58,675 nucleotides of DNA from Micromonospora sp. RHAY321 (GCF_023896955.1 NZ_JAMHIW010000025.1:1-58675); one strand, 5' to 3'. Positions 24,770 to 33,604 are shown, numbered from the stretch's first letter. The notes: a model not told the origin generated them from the letters alone. Numbers and translations: made by a program.

Positions 24770-24897
24770 GCGAGCGCAGCGAGCGAACCATCTGGCACAG
24801 CAGCGTGGCGCCTCGCGTCGCTGCCGAGCGGAGCGAGGCGGCGGCGTGAGCGAGCGCAGCGGGCGAACCATCTGGCACAGCAGCGTGGCGCCTCGCG
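24766..24897 (+). repeat. Two direct copies of a 52-bp repeat, period 80
   Basis: Copies at 24766-24817 and 24846-24897 begin GTGAGCGAGCGCAGCG and differ at one base. They are separated by 28 bases that include GAGCGGAGCGAGG, itself similar to the repeat start. Every copy could be read as SERSERTIWHSSVAPR-type peptide, but both strands are open by composition, so I call it non-coding. It fills the gap between the small Cys-rich gene and the first PH-domain gene. Confidence 0.85.
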
Positions 24898-24931
24898 CCG
24901 GCTGCGCGGACGTGCGGAACGGATCACGTCG

Positions 24932-25573
24932 GTGAGCGCGGAGGACCGCGTCGACGAACCGGCCGCCGCACCGCCCCCGCCGTCCGCTCCCCTGCCGCCG
25001 CACACACCCGGCCCGCCGCCCGGCGTCGGCGACCAAGGCCCGGCCGCCGCACCCGGTCCCCTGCTGACCGGCGAGCCGGCCGGGCGGGGCCCGCTGGAGC
25101 CATGGCCGGACACGGTGCGCTGGCAGCCGATCTCCTCCGACCTGATCTGGGTGGAGCTGATCCGGTTGGCGATCGTGGTCGCCATCGGGCTGGCGGTGAC
25201 GGCGGTCGGCTGGGCGCTGAGCGGTCACTGGCTGTTCGGGCTCGCCCTCGCCGTCGTGCTGCTGCTCGGCGCGTGGCGCGCCGTGGCCATCGTCCGCGCG
25301 GTCCGGGCCTGGGGGTACGCCGAGCGGGACGACGACCTGCTCGTCCGGCACGGGCTGCTGGTCCGGCGGCTCTCCATCGTTCCGTACTCCCGCATGCAGT
25401 TCGTCGACGTCAGCGCCGGGCCGCTGGAGCGCGCCTTCAAGCTGGCCACCGTGCAGTTGCACACGGCCGCGGCGGCGAGTGACGCCCGGGTGCCCGGGCT
25501 GCGCCCGGCGGAGGCGTCCCGGCTGCGCGACCGGCTCACCGCGCTCGGCGAGGACCGGGCGGAGGGGCTGTGA
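24932..25573 (+). CDS. Bacterial PH (bPH2) domain membrane protein, first of two
   Basis: The 213-residue protein has a proline-rich disordered N-terminus (about 1-60), two close transmembrane helices (about 72-115), and one bPH2 domain starting at GYAERDDDLLVRHGLLVRR. The latter shows the family pattern RLSIVPYSRMQFVDVSAGPLERAFKLATV. This is the YdbS layout. It is followed 40 bases later by the larger, YdbT-like partner, as is usual. Their biochemical role is unsettled; Bacillus homologues are linked to resistance to antimicrobial peptides (established for ydbST, not shown here). GTG 24932 has no strong Shine-Dalgarno. Confidence 0.88.
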   Translation: MSAEDRVDEPAAAPPPPSAPLPPHTPGPPPGVGDQGPAAAPGPLLTGEPAGRGPLEPWPDTVRWQPISSDLIWVELIRLAIVVAIGLAVTAVGWALSGHWLFGLALAVVLLLGAWRAVAIVRAVRAWGYAERDDDLLVRHGLLVRRLSIVPYSRMQFVDVSAGPLERAFKLATVQLHTAAAASDARVPGLRPAEASRLRDRLTALGEDRAEGL

Positions 25574-25613
25574 GGATCCGACCGGGTGACCGGCCGCGTC
25601 GGGGGCCGGCCCG

Positions 25614-27149
25614 ATGAGCGACGGTCCCGCCGAGCCGGACACCCGGCCGCCCCTGCCGCCCGGCGGCGCGCCCCCCACCGGCCCACCGCCCGGCGAGCCG
25701 GTGCCCCACACCGCCGTGCCCTACGGCGCCGCACCGTACGGCAGCGCGCCGTCCTACGGCGGTGCGCCGCCGTACGGTGCTGTGCCGCCGCAGGTGCCCT
25801 ATCCATTGCCGGTGCCGCCGACGGATGGCGACGGCGAACCACGACAGCGGCTGCACCCGCTCAGCCCGCTGCTGCACGGCGCCAAGTCGCTGGTCGTGGT
25901 GATCGCCGGGCTGTCCTGGTCGACGCTGTCCCGGGTCGGGTTCGGCTGGTTCGCCGCCATGGTGGTGGTGCTGGCACTCGGCGCGACCGTTCTGTCGGTG
26001 ATCAGCTGGTACAACACCGGCTACCACGTGGTGGGCCGGGAGCTGCGGGTGTACGAGGGGCTGCTCTGGCGGCGTACCCGGGCCATCCCGCTGGAGCGGT
26101 TGCAGGCCGTGGAGGTGGTCCGGCCGCTGCTCGCCCAGCTCACCGGCCTGGCCGAGCTGCGGCTGGAGGTGGTGGGCGGGGGCAAGACCGAGGCGCCGCT
26201 GGCGTACCTCGGGGTGGCTGACGCGGCCCGGCTGCGCGAGCGGCTGCTGACGTTGGCCGGGCGGGCGCCGCAGCCGCCCGCGCCGGGCTTCCCGGTGCCC
26301 GCCGCGGCCCCCGGGACGGCGCCGCCGGTGGCCGCGCCGGGCCGACCGCTGCACGCGGTACGCAACCAGCACCTGCTGGTCAGCCAGTTGCTCACGCCGC
26401 AGGCGTTCCTGCTCCCGTTCGGCCTGGCCTTCGTCGTGGTGCAGTTCGTCACCGCCGGTTCGTGGTCGTTCGTCGCGGTGGCGAGCACGCTGACCGCGAT
26501 GGCCGGTGTGCTGCTGCAACCGATCCGCCGGGTCCTCGACGACTGGAACTTCCGGCTGGCCCGTGACGGCGGCACGCTGCGGGTGCACAACGGCCTGCTG
26601 GAGACCCGGGCGCAGACCGTGCCGCTGGACCGGGTGCAGACGGTGGGAGCCACCTGGCCGCTGCTGTGGCGGGTGAACGGCTGGCTGCGGCTGCGGCTGG
26701 AGGTGGCGGGATACTCGGTCGCGGAGGCCGACGACCGCAACCGGCCGGACCGCCTGCTGCCCGTCGGTGACCTGCCGACCGCCACGATGATCGTCGCGGA
26801 GGTGCTGCCGGGGGTACGCCTCGACGCGCTGGCGCTGAGCCCGCCGCCGCCCCGGACCCGCTGGCTGCACCCGCTGGGCCGTGGCGCACTGGGCGCCGGC
26901 CTGTTCGATCGGGTCTTCGCCACCCGGTCCGGCCTGCTCACCCGGCAGTTGGCGATCGTGCCGTACGCCCGGATCCAGAGCGTGCGGGTGGTGCAGGGGC
27001 CGGTGCAGCGCCGGTTGGGGCTGGCCACCGTGCACGCGGACACCGCTGGCGGGTCGGGCGCGGCGGCCCAGGACCGGGACCTGGCGGAGGCGTGGGCACT
27101 GGCGGCCGAGCTGACCGCCCGCGCGCACGCCGCCCGGCAGTCCGGCTGA
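25614..27149 (+). CDS. Bacterial PH (bPH2) domain membrane protein, YdbT-like, three domains
   Basis: The 511-residue protein has a proline/glycine/tyrosine-rich N-terminus (residues 1-60, YGAAPYGSAPSYGGAPPYG), then three bPH2 domains, each preceded or followed by paired membrane helices. Domain 1 has TRAIPLERLQAVEVVRPLLA, domain 2 TVPLDRVQTVGATWPLLWR and domain 3 QLAIVPYARIQSVRVVQGPV. It forms a unit with the YdbS-like gene upstream. The N-terminal Tyr/Gly/Pro repeat is unusual for the family. The stop is 18 bases from the convergent PAP2 gene stop. Confidence 0.9.
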   Translation: MSDGPAEPDTRPPLPPGGAPPTGPPPGEPVPHTAVPYGAAPYGSAPSYGGAPPYGAVPPQVPYPLPVPPTDGDGEPRQRLHPLSPLLHGAKSLVVVIAGLSWSTLSRVGFGWFAAMVVVLALGATVLSVISWYNTGYHVVGRELRVYEGLLWRRTRAIPLERLQAVEVVRPLLAQLTGLAELRLEVVGGGKTEAPLAYLGVADAARLRERLLTLAGRAPQPPAPGFPVPAAAPGTAPPVAAPGRPLHAVRNQHLLVSQLLTPQAFLLPFGLAFVVVQFVTAGSWSFVAVASTLTAMAGVLLQPIRRVLDDWNFRLARDGGTLRVHNGLLETRAQTVPLDRVQTVGATWPLLWRVNGWLRLRLEVAGYSVAEADDRNRPDRLLPVGDLPTATMIVAEVLPGVRLDALALSPPPPRTRWLHPLGRGALGAGLFDRVFATRSGLLTRQLAIVPYARIQSVRVVQGPVQRRLGLATVHADTAGGSGAAAQDRDLAEAWALAAELTARAHAARQSG

Positions 27150-27167
27150 GCCGGCCGACCCTGGGCG

Positions 27168-28268
27168 TCAGCGGTCGGCGGGTACCGCGGGCTGGTCGGC
27201 GCTGCTCCGCCCGACCGGTGCCCGCCGCTCGCCGGCCGGTCGGTCGGGTTCCGGTGGACCGGCGGTGCCGTCCGGCCCGGTGATCTCCTCCGGTGGGGGG
27301 CCCCCGGAGCCGGCGCGGCGGGCCCGCACCGCCGCCCACCCGCGCTCGGCGAGGCCGACCACCAGGAAGGTCATCCCGACGTACGCCCAGCCGACCAGGA
27401 CGTCGATCACGTAGTGCTCACCCGAGTAGACCAGGGTGAACGTCATCGCCAGCGGGTACGCGAGCAGCAGCGGCCACCAGCGGCGGCGGGTGGTGTGCAG
27501 GAAGAACAGCACCACGAACAGCGCCCACGCGGTGTGCAGCGACGGCATCGCGGCGACCGGGTTCGAGGCGATCTGGCCGGCGTTGAGCACGTTGCCGGCA
27601 CCGTGCATGCCGAACGCCCGCCAGCCCCGGGTGGAGATCCGGGCGACCTCGGTGAGCAGCCCGTTCTGCGCCGCCCACCAGGGCGGGGCGGCCGGGTAGA
27701 TGAAGTAGGTGGCCAGGCCGGCGGCGCACAGGAAGCCCCACCGCCGCATGTACGCCGCCCAGCGGTGCCGGTCCCGCAGCCAGAGCACGGCGGCGGCGGC
27801 CAGCGCCACCACGAAGTGCGAGAAGTACACCCAGCTCGCCGCGACGTCGTACCACTGCACCTGCGGGTGGTAGAGGTGCTCCTGCAACCAGATGGTCGGC
27901 ACCTCGCCGCCGGTGGCCCAGCCGAACATGAACCGGTCGGCGACGATCAGCTCCATCGCGTGCGGGGTGGCGCCGTTGTCGGCGAACCCCCGGGACAGGT
28001 TGTACGCGGCCAGCAGCAGCACCACCGGCACCCAGTCCCGGGCGAAGCGCAGGTGACTGCGCCACGGCCGGTCACTGTTCCAGGCGATGGTCCCCGCCCA
28101 GATCCAGACGAAGGCGTACGCGGGGTCGGTGGGCAGCCCGATCCCCAGCCAGGCGGCGACGAACGCCACCGCCCAGATCGTCATGGCGACGACGCGCCGA
28201 CGACCCCCGTCAGGGGACGCGGGTGGGTCGGTCCGGGCGGGGGGCTGGGGGTCAGTCACGACGGCCAT
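27168..28268 (-). CDS. PAP2-family phosphatase/transferase, membrane
   Basis: The 366-residue protein has about six transmembrane helices and the shortened PAP2 motifs MPSLHTAWALF and SGEHYVIDVLVGW. This set matches the PAP2_3 or inositolphosphotransferase-like branch rather than the classic KxxxxxxRP form. It probably acts on lipid phosphates or transfers phospho-head groups at the membrane; the substrate is inference. A proline-rich cytosolic tail of about 60 residues ends the protein. ATG 28268 follows a TAACCT box (28277-28282) by 8 bases, supporting a leaderless start; the frame is open further upstream over the divergent gene. Confidence 0.85.
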   Translation of the reverse strand: MAVVTDPQPPARTDPPASPDGGRRRVVAMTIWAVAFVAAWLGIGLPTDPAYAFVWIWAGTIAWNSDRPWRSHLRFARDWVPVVLLLAAYNLSRGFADNGATPHAMELIVADRFMFGWATGGEVPTIWLQEHLYHPQVQWYDVAASWVYFSHFVVALAAAAVLWLRDRHRWAAYMRRWGFLCAAGLATYFIYPAAPPWWAAQNGLLTEVARISTRGWRAFGMHGAGNVLNAGQIASNPVAAMPSLHTAWALFVVLFFLHTTRRRWWPLLLAYPLAMTFTLVYSGEHYVIDVLVGWAYVGMTFLVVGLAERGWAAVRARRAGSGGPPPEEITGPDGTAGPPEPDRPAGERRAPVGRSSADQPAVPADR

Positions 28269-28276
28269 CGCGGTCA

Positions 28277-28282
28277 AGGTTA
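28277..28282 (-). promoter_or_regulatory. -10 box of PAP2 gene
   Basis: TAACCT on the minus strand, 8 bases before ATG 28268. It matches TANNNT. Confidence 0.45.
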
Positions 28283-28405
28283 GCGACGGGGACGGCATTG
28301 ACGGACGGCGACCACCCGGAGGACCCGTCCGCAGGTGGGCGGCGGCGGGCTCCGGCGGGTACGGCCGGATCGGCGGGCGCGTGGTCGCCGGGCTCGGCGA
28401 GCACC

Positions 28406-28411
28406 TAGGCT
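28406..28411 (+). promoter_or_regulatory. -10 box, leaderless promoter of thioesterase gene
   Basis: TAGGCT lies exactly 7 bases before ATG 28419, with no Shine-Dalgarno between. It also rules out the longer upstream frame. Confidence 0.55.
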
Positions 28412-28418
28412 GACGACC

Positions 28419-28823
28419 ATGCAGGAGCAGCCCGAGCCGGCCTTCGCGCCGGGTCTGACCGCCCGGGTCGAGTTGACCGTCACGGACGCGGACACCGCCC
28501 AGGCGGTCGGTTCCGGGGACGTACCGGTCCTGGGCACTCCCCGGGTGCTCGCGCTGGCCGAGGCGGCGACGGTCGCGGCGACGGCGACCGCGATGCCGTC
28601 CGGGTCGACGACCGTGGGGACCCGGGTGGAGCTGGAACACCTGGCGCCGACCGTGGTCGGCCGGACGGTCCGGGCGCAGGCCCGGCTGACGGCCGTCGAC
28701 GGCCGCCGGCTGTCGTTCGAGGTCACCGTCAGCGATGGTGACGAGACGGTGGCCCGGGGCCGGGTGGACCGGATCCTGGTGGATCGGCAGCGTTTCGTCG
28801 ACCGTGCCGGGCGGCAGTCATGA
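28419..28823 (+). CDS. Hotdog-fold thioesterase, FlK-like
   Basis: The 134-residue protein resembles the fluoroacetyl-CoA thioesterase FlK family. The core helix VLGTPRVLALAEAATVAA carries a glutamate in the place of the FlK catalytic Glu, and RVELEHLAPTVVG carries a conserved His. Close relatives are broad acyl-CoA thioesterases; fluoroacetate resistance should not be assumed. There is no membrane segment. Its TGA overlaps the next ATG by 4 bases, so it is coupled to the metallo-beta-lactamase-fold gene. Confidence 0.85.
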   Translation: MQEQPEPAFAPGLTARVELTVTDADTAQAVGSGDVPVLGTPRVLALAEAATVAATATAMPSGSTTVGTRVELEHLAPTVVGRTVRAQARLTAVDGRRLSFEVTVSDGDETVARGRVDRILVDRQRFVDRAGRQS

Positions 28824-29650
28824 CCACCGGTTTCGTGGAGATCGCCGACCGGGTGCACGTCCGACGTGAGCCCCTGTTGCGCGTCAACGTCACCCTCGTC
28901 GTCGGCGACGACGAGGCGCTGCTGGTGGACACTCTCTCCTCGGCCGGTCAGGCCGCCGATCTGGCCGCCGCAGTCCGCGCGATAACCGACCGTCCGCTGA
29001 CCCTGGTCAACACCCACCACCACTACGACCACTGCTTCGGCAACGCCGTCCTGGCCGGCGAGCCGTCCCGCCCGGTGTACGCCCACGCGCTGGCCGCCGC
29101 GGCGCTGCGCGAGCAGCCGGAGCGGCTGCGCCGGGAGGCGTACGAGGAACTGCGCGGGGAGCACCCGGCGCTCGCCGCGGAACTGGCCGACACCCCACTG
29201 CTGGCCCCGACGCACCCCGTGCACACGGAGACGGTGCTCGACGTGGGCGGCCGGCGGGTGCTGCTGCGTCACCCGGGGCGGGGGCACACCGACGCCGACC
29301 TGGTGGTGCACGTACCGGACGCGGACGTGCTGGTCGCCGGGGACCTGGTGGAGCAGAGCGGGCCGCCCGCCTTCGAGGACTCGTACCCCCTGCAGTGGCC
29401 GGACGCCGTCGCGGACCTGCTCCGGCTGACCACCGCGCGCACGGTGGTGGTGCCGGGTCACGGCGACCCGGTGGACGTCGAGTTCGTCCGCGCCCAGCAC
29501 GCCGACCTGGCGAGGCTGGCCTGGCTGATCCGGGCCGCGCACACCGGGAGCGCACCGCCGGAACGGGTCGCCGCCGAGGCGCCCTTCGGCGCCCGCGCCG
29601 CGCTGACGGCCGCCCGCCGGGGCTACGCAGAACTCGACGGCACCCCCTAA
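28820..29650 (+). CDS. Metallo-beta-lactamase-fold hydrolase
   Basis: The 276-residue protein has the zinc-binding motif THHHYDH (about 65-71), a later HPGRGHTDADLVVH, the bridging aspartate in AGDLVEQ and a late PGHG. Proteins of this type are hydrolases or thioesterases acting on small molecules. There is no signal peptide, so beta-lactam resistance is unlikely. The overlap with the upstream thioesterase suggests a shared acyl-ester substrate; that is inference. A long hairpin follows the stop. Confidence 0.88.
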   Translation: MTTGFVEIADRVHVRREPLLRVNVTLVVGDDEALLVDTLSSAGQAADLAAAVRAITDRPLTLVNTHHHYDHCFGNAVLAGEPSRPVYAHALAAAALREQPERLRREAYEELRGEHPALAAELADTPLLAPTHPVHTETVLDVGGRRVLLRHPGRGHTDADLVVHVPDADVLVAGDLVEQSGPPAFEDSYPLQWPDAVADLLRLTTARTVVVPGHGDPVDVEFVRAQHADLARLAWLIRAAHTGSAPPERVAAEAPFGARAALTAARRGYAELDGTP

Positions 29651-29666
29651 CCCACCCCACCCCACC

Positions 29667-29746
29667 CCCGCCGATCTTGCGGTTTCTGCCTGGACGGAAG
29701 CCGCAAAAGCGGGCGAAGCGGCGACCGAAACTGCAAGATCGGCGGG
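29667..29746. terminator. Long hairpin between convergent genes
   Basis: Arms at 29667-29686 and 29727-29746 pair over 20 positions with one G-U type mismatch, centred on GATCTTGC / GCAAGATC. It is a diverged copy of the hairpin at 4849-4923; the loops share GGCGACCGAAA and GCAAA. Confidence 0.6.
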
Positions 29747-29762
29747 TGCCGTCGTTCCGGGG

Positions 29763-30698
29763 TTAGTTCGTGAAGCGGCGCAGCACGTCGGCGCGGGTGG
29801 GCATGGCGGTGGCGCCACCCGGGGACTCGCAGACGAGGCCGGCGACCCGTAGCGCGAACGCCACCCGCTCGACCCAGCCCTCCGGGTCGGCCGGTTCGCC
29901 GTCGAGGAGCAGGTCGGCGATCAACGCGGCCATCACCGAGTCGCCGGCGCCGGTGGCGTCCACCGCGTTGACCTTCGGTGCCGGTACGCGGACCGGATCA
30001 GCGCCGGCGGCGGCGAGCACCGCGCCGGCCGCGCCGATCGTGACCACCACGGTGGCGGCGCCCAGCTCGCGCAGGTACGCGGCCACCCCCTCGACCGGCT
30101 CGCGCGGGTAGAGCAGCTCGGCGTCGGCGGCGCTCAGCTTGACCAGGTGCGCGCCGGCGGCGAACTCGGCCACCACCTCGCGCAGCCCGTCCAGGGCGGC
30201 CGGCCCGCCCAGCAGCCGGGGGCGCACGTTCGGGTCGAAGACCCGCAACCCGGGGGCGAGCGACCAGGCGCGCCGGGCGGCGGCCAGCGTGGTGGGCTGG
30301 AGCAGCACGACCGACCCGCAGTAGAGCACGTCGGCGCCCTCCGTCAGCGCCACGTTGAGGTCGTCGGGGCCGAGCAGGCCGTAGGAGGGCGGCTCACCGT
30401 AGAAGCGGAAGTCGGGTTCCGGGCCGGCGAAGGTGACCACGGCGAGCGCGGTCGGTGCCGGCACCGTGACCGCACCGTCGAGCCCGACGTCGAGCGCGGT
30501 CAGGAAGGCGCGGATCCGGTCGGCCAGCACGTCGTCGCCGAGCGATCCGACGAACTGTGCGGCGCCGCCCAGCCGGGTCACCCCGACGGCGACGTTGAGC
30601 GGCCCGCCGCCGATCGCCTGCCGGTACATCCGCTCGCCGTCGCGCTCGGTGTCGAGCAGGTCGACCAGCGCCTCGCCGAGCACCGCCGCGTATCCCAT
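29763..30698 (-). CDS. PfkB-family carbohydrate kinase, fructokinase-like
   Basis: The 311-residue kinase has the PfkB signatures GGGPLNVAVGVTRLGG near the N-terminus and VDATGAGDSVMAAL with the catalytic aspartate near 250. It phosphorylates a sugar (fructose or a related ketose is most likely) with ATP. ATG 30698 has GGAAGG upstream; the open frame to 30767 is not supported. No sugar transporter or regulator is adjacent, so the substrate remains open. It lies 140 bases from the XdhC-type gene on the same strand. Confidence 0.88.
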   Translation of the reverse strand: MGYAAVLGEALVDLLDTERDGERMYRQAIGGGPLNVAVGVTRLGGAAQFVGSLGDDVLADRIRAFLTALDVGLDGAVTVPAPTALAVVTFAGPEPDFRFYGEPPSYGLLGPDDLNVALTEGADVLYCGSVVLLQPTTLAAARRAWSLAPGLRVFDPNVRPRLLGGPAALDGLREVVAEFAAGAHLVKLSAADAELLYPREPVEGVAAYLRELGAATVVVTIGAAGAVLAAAGADPVRVPAPKVNAVDATGAGDSVMAALIADLLLDGEPADPEGWVERVAFALRVAGLVCESPGGATAMPTRADVLRRFTN

Positions 30699-30837
30699 CC
30701 CGGTCCTTCCGTCGTGGCCAACCGTCCGCCGCCCGCTGTGGCGACCGGCGTGGCACCAGGCTGGCACAGCGCGCGCCCCGGCGGGCGCCGAAGGCGCGGT
30801 CCGGGTCCCACCGGAAGGCGCGCGGGGCTGGCCGGGG

Positions 30838-32025
30838 CTACGCCGGGTGGTGGATCGGCCCGGAGAGCGCCGCCAGCGGGTGGCCGGTGCCGCCCCAGCG
30901 GCCGGCGACGATCTGCGCGGCGACGCTCACCGCGGTCTCCTCCGGAGTGCGCCCGCCGAGGTCCAGCCCGATCGGCGAGGCGAGTCGGGCGAGCTGCTCC
31001 GCGCTGAGCCCCGCCTCGCGCAGTCGCTTGTGCCGCTCGTCGTGGGTGCGTCGTGACCCCATGGCGCCGACGTACGCGAGCCGGTGGCGCAGCGCCAGCT
31101 CCAGCAGCGGCACGTCGAACTTCGGGTCGTGGGTCAGGACGCAGACGACGGTCCGTCCGTCGACCCGGCCGGCGTCCAGCTCGTCGCGCAGGTAGCGGTG
31201 CGGCCACCGCACCACCACCTCGTCGGCCTCGGGGAAGCGTCGAGTGGTGGCGAAGACCGGGCGGGCGTCGCAGACGGTCACGCGGTAGCCGAGGAACGCG
31301 CCGATCCGTGCCACCGCGGCGGCGAAGTCGATCGCCCCGAAGACGATCATCCGGGGTGCGGTGGCGTGGGCGGCCACGAACAGGCTGAGGCCGCCGCCGC
31401 GGCGCTGCCCGTGATACCCGTACCGGAGCATCCCGCTGTGCCCGGCGGCGAGCAGTCCGAGGGCGTCGGCCTTGGCGGCGGCGTCCAGCCGGTCCGCGCC
31501 GAGCGAGCCGATCACCTGGTCCCCGGTCAGCACCAGCCGTCGGCCCAGCCGCCCCGCCGGGTCCGCCGGCCCGGCGCCCGGCGGATCCGCGGCGTCGGCC
31601 GCCACGCAGGTGACCACCGCCGCCGGTCGGCCGGCCCGGCGCGCGTCGGCGACCGCGTCCACCTGCGTGAGGGCAGCGGGCTCGACGCGTTCCACGAACA
31701 CGTCGAGCACGCCGCCGCAGGTCAGACCCACGGCGTACGCGTCGTCGTCGCTGACTCCGTAGCGGGTCAGCTCGGGTGTCCCGGTGTCGAGCACGTGGCG
31801 GGCCCGTTCGTAGAGGTCGGCCTCCACGCAGCCGCCGGAGACGCTGCCGGTGACGGTGCCGTCGGCGGCGACCAGCATGGTGGCGCCCGCCGGCTGTGGC
31901 GCCGAGCGCCAGGTCGCCACGACGGTCGCCAGGGCGACGGCCTCGCCGGCCCGGCAGCGGCGGAGCATCTCGTCGAACACGTCCGGCACGCGCTGCCCCG
32001 TTTCATGGCGAAAGGAGGAAAACAT
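30838..32025 (-). CDS. XdhC/CoxI-type molybdoenzyme maturation factor
   Basis: The 395-residue protein has an N-terminal XdhC/CoxI domain (VALATVVATWRSAPQPAGATMLV, GSVSGGCVEADL) and a C-terminal Rossmann domain (RMIVFGAIDFAAAVARIGAFLG). The family binds and matures molybdenum cofactor, for example adding the sulfur ligand, before insertion. It is divergent from the aldehyde oxidoreductase genes at 32074-35832, which is the expected partner. ATG 32025 lies inside a palindrome at 32024-32040, so the repressor site could cover its start; a start at the downstream GTG (RVPDVFDEM) is possible. Confidence 0.88.
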   Translation of the reverse strand: MFSSFRHETGQRVPDVFDEMLRRCRAGEAVALATVVATWRSAPQPAGATMLVAADGTVTGSVSGGCVEADLYERARHVLDTGTPELTRYGVSDDDAYAVGLTCGGVLDVFVERVEPAALTQVDAVADARRAGRPAAVVTCVAADAADPPGAGPADPAGRLGRRLVLTGDQVIGSLGADRLDAAAKADALGLLAAGHSGMLRYGYHGQRRGGGLSLFVAAHATAPRMIVFGAIDFAAAVARIGAFLGYRVTVCDARPVFATTRRFPEADEVVVRWPHRYLRDELDAGRVDGRTVVCVLTHDPKFDVPLLELALRHRLAYVGAMGSRRTHDERHKRLREAGLSAEQLARLASPIGLDLGGRTPEETAVSVAAQIVAGRWGGTGHPLAALSGPIHHPA

Positions 32026-32045
32026 CCTTATGTGAAGGATATGGT
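32024..32045. promoter_or_regulatory. Palindromic operator candidate and -10 box between XdhC-like and oxidoreductase genes
   Basis: ATCCTT at 32024-32029 and AAGGAT at 32035-32040 form a perfect 6-5-6 inverted repeat. A plus-strand -10 box TATGGT (32040-32045) abuts it, and a minus-strand TATCCT overlaps it. The site could therefore control both directions. The binding protein is not identified. Confidence 0.5.
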
Positions 32046-32073
32046 CAGTTTCGTCATGAGGGGGTGTGAGTCG

Positions 32074-32622
32074 GTGAAGTCCTACGAGGCACTGCGTACC
32101 GCGCCGAACCCGGACCACGCGGTGGTCAGGGGTCCCGGCGAGGTGGAGGTTCGCCTACAGGTCAACGGCGAGAGCCGGACGACGAACATCGAGCCACGGG
32201 TCAGCCTGCTCGACGCCCTCCGTGACCGGCTCGACCTGACCGGGACCAAGAAGGGCTGCAACCAGGGCGCCTGCGGCGCGTGCACGGTGTGGGTGGACGG
32301 TCGCCGCGTGCTGGCCTGCCTGACCCTGGCGATCACCTGCGAGAACCGCGAGGTGACCACCATCGAGGGGCTGTCCGACGGGGACACCCTGCATCCGATG
32401 CAGCAGGCCTTCCTGGACTGCGACGCGTTCCAGTGCGGGTACTGCACCCCCGGGCAGATCCTGTCCGCGGTCGCGCTGCTAACCGAAGGGCACGCCGGCG
32501 ACGACACGGAGATCCGGGAGTGGATGAGCGGCAACATCTGCCGCTGCGCCGCGTACCCGCACATCCGCGCGGCCATCCGCCGCGTCCGCGACGGAGGAGG
32601 CGGCGGCGATGCGGCCAGTTAG
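32074..32622 (+). CDS. paoA: Molybdenum aldehyde oxidoreductase, [2Fe-2S] subunit (PaoA-like)
   Basis: The 182-residue subunit carries two [2Fe-2S] clusters. The ferredoxin-like part has Cys62, Cys67, Cys70 and Cys82 (GCNQGACGAC ... LAC). The second part has CGYC and CRC. It passes electrons from the molybdenum site to FAD. Unlike E. coli PaoA there is no twin-arginine signal peptide, so the enzyme is likely cytosolic. GTG 32074 was chosen because AGGGGG at 32059-32064 is well placed; ATG 32056 and 32041 are in frame. It overlaps the FAD subunit gene by 14 bases. Confidence 0.9.
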   Translation: MKSYEALRTAPNPDHAVVRGPGEVEVRLQVNGESRTTNIEPRVSLLDALRDRLDLTGTKKGCNQGACGACTVWVDGRRVLACLTLAITCENREVTTIEGLSDGDTLHPMQQAFLDCDAFQCGYCTPGQILSAVALLTEGHAGDDTEIREWMSGNICRCAAYPHIRAAIRRVRDGGGGGDAAS

Positions 32623-33604
32623 CTATTCGCGTGCCTTCGACGTCGGCACCGCGGTCGGTGCGGTGAGCGCCGACCCGGAAAGCACCTTCCTGGCCGGCGG
32701 CACGACCCAGATCGACCTGCTGCGCATCTACGTCGAGCAGCCCCGCCGCCTCATCGACATCAACGACCTGCCGCTGAACCGGGTGGAGGAGCTGCCCGAC
32801 GGCGGGCTACGGCTCGGCGGGCTGGCCCGGATGAGCGACGTGGCCGAGGCGCCGGAGCTGGTTCGGCGCTATCCGATGGTCGCCGAGTCGCTGCTGCTCG
32901 GCGCCTCCCCGCAGCTGCGCAACATGGCCACCATCGCCGGCAACCTGCTGCAACGGGTCCGGTGCGGCTACTTCCGCGACACCGAGGCGGCCTGCAACAA
33001 GCGCGTCCCCGGCAGCGGGTGCAGCGCTCTGGACGGCATCAACCGGGGGCACGCGGTCCTCGGCACCAGCGACAACTGCATCGCCACCCACCCGTCCGAC
33101 CTGGCCGTGGCGCTGGTCGCGCTGGACGCCGTGGTGCAGACCGAGGGGCCGGGCGGCGCGCGGAGCATCCCCATCGACGACTTCTTCCTGCTGCCCGGTC
33201 AGACCCCGGAGCGGGAACACCCGCTGGCCCACGGCGAGCTGGTGACCGGCATCGACCTGCCACCGGCACCGGTGGCCGCCACCTCCCGCTACATCAAGAT
33301 CCGCGACCGCGAGTCGTACGAGTTCGCGCTCGCCTCGGTCGCGGTGGCCATCGCGGTCGACGGTGGCCGGATCACCGAGGTCCGGCTCGCTCTGGGTGGG
33401 GTGGCCACCAAACCCTGGCGGGCCCGGGCGGCCGAGCGGGAGCTCGACGGCGCCCCGGCGACCACCGAATCGTTCACCCGGGCCGCGGCGGCCGAGCTGG
33501 CACCGGCGGTGTCGCACGGCATGAACGCCTTCAAGATCGAGCTGGCCCGGCGGACCATCGTGCGGGCCCTGGAGCAGATGACGCAGCGGGAGGTGGCGGC
33601 ATGA
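32609..33604 (+). CDS. paoB: Molybdenum aldehyde oxidoreductase, FAD subunit with [4Fe-4S] cysteines (PaoB-like)
   Basis: The 331-residue subunit binds FAD through AGGTTQIDLLR and GASPQLRNMATIAGN. It also has a cysteine-rich insert with Cys119, Cys129, Cys138 and Cys157 (CGYF, ACNK, GCSA, NCIA). E. coli PaoB has an extra [4Fe-4S] cluster from an equivalent insert. This makes it a PaoABC-type aldehyde oxidoreductase rather than a CO dehydrogenase or plain xanthine dehydrogenase. It overlaps the upstream gene and its TGA overlaps the ATG of the large subunit. Confidence 0.9.
   Translation: MRPVSYSRAFDVGTAVGAVSADPESTFLAGGTTQIDLLRIYVEQPRRLIDINDLPLNRVEELPDGGLRLGGLARMSDVAEAPELVRRYPMVAESLLLGASPQLRNMATIAGNLLQRVRCGYFRDTEAACNKRVPGSGCSALDGINRGHAVLGTSDNCIATHPSDLAVALVALDAVVQTEGPGGARSIPIDDFFLLPGQTPEREHPLAHGELVTGIDLPPAPVAATSRYIKIRDRESYEFALASVAVAIAVDGGRITEVRLALGGVATKPWRARAAERELDGAPATTESFTRAAAAELAPAVSHGMNAFKIELARRTIVRALEQMTQREVAA

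Noticed and set aside
24607..24849. Frame reading SERSERTIWHSSVAPR through the 52-bp repeat
   Set aside because: The repeat overlaps a real stop, is open on both strands and lacks a ribosome site, so it is treated as a non-coding repeat.
28820..29650. Metallo-beta-lactamase conferring resistance
   Set aside because: No export signal, and it is coupled to a thioesterase gene; a metabolic hydrolase is more likely.
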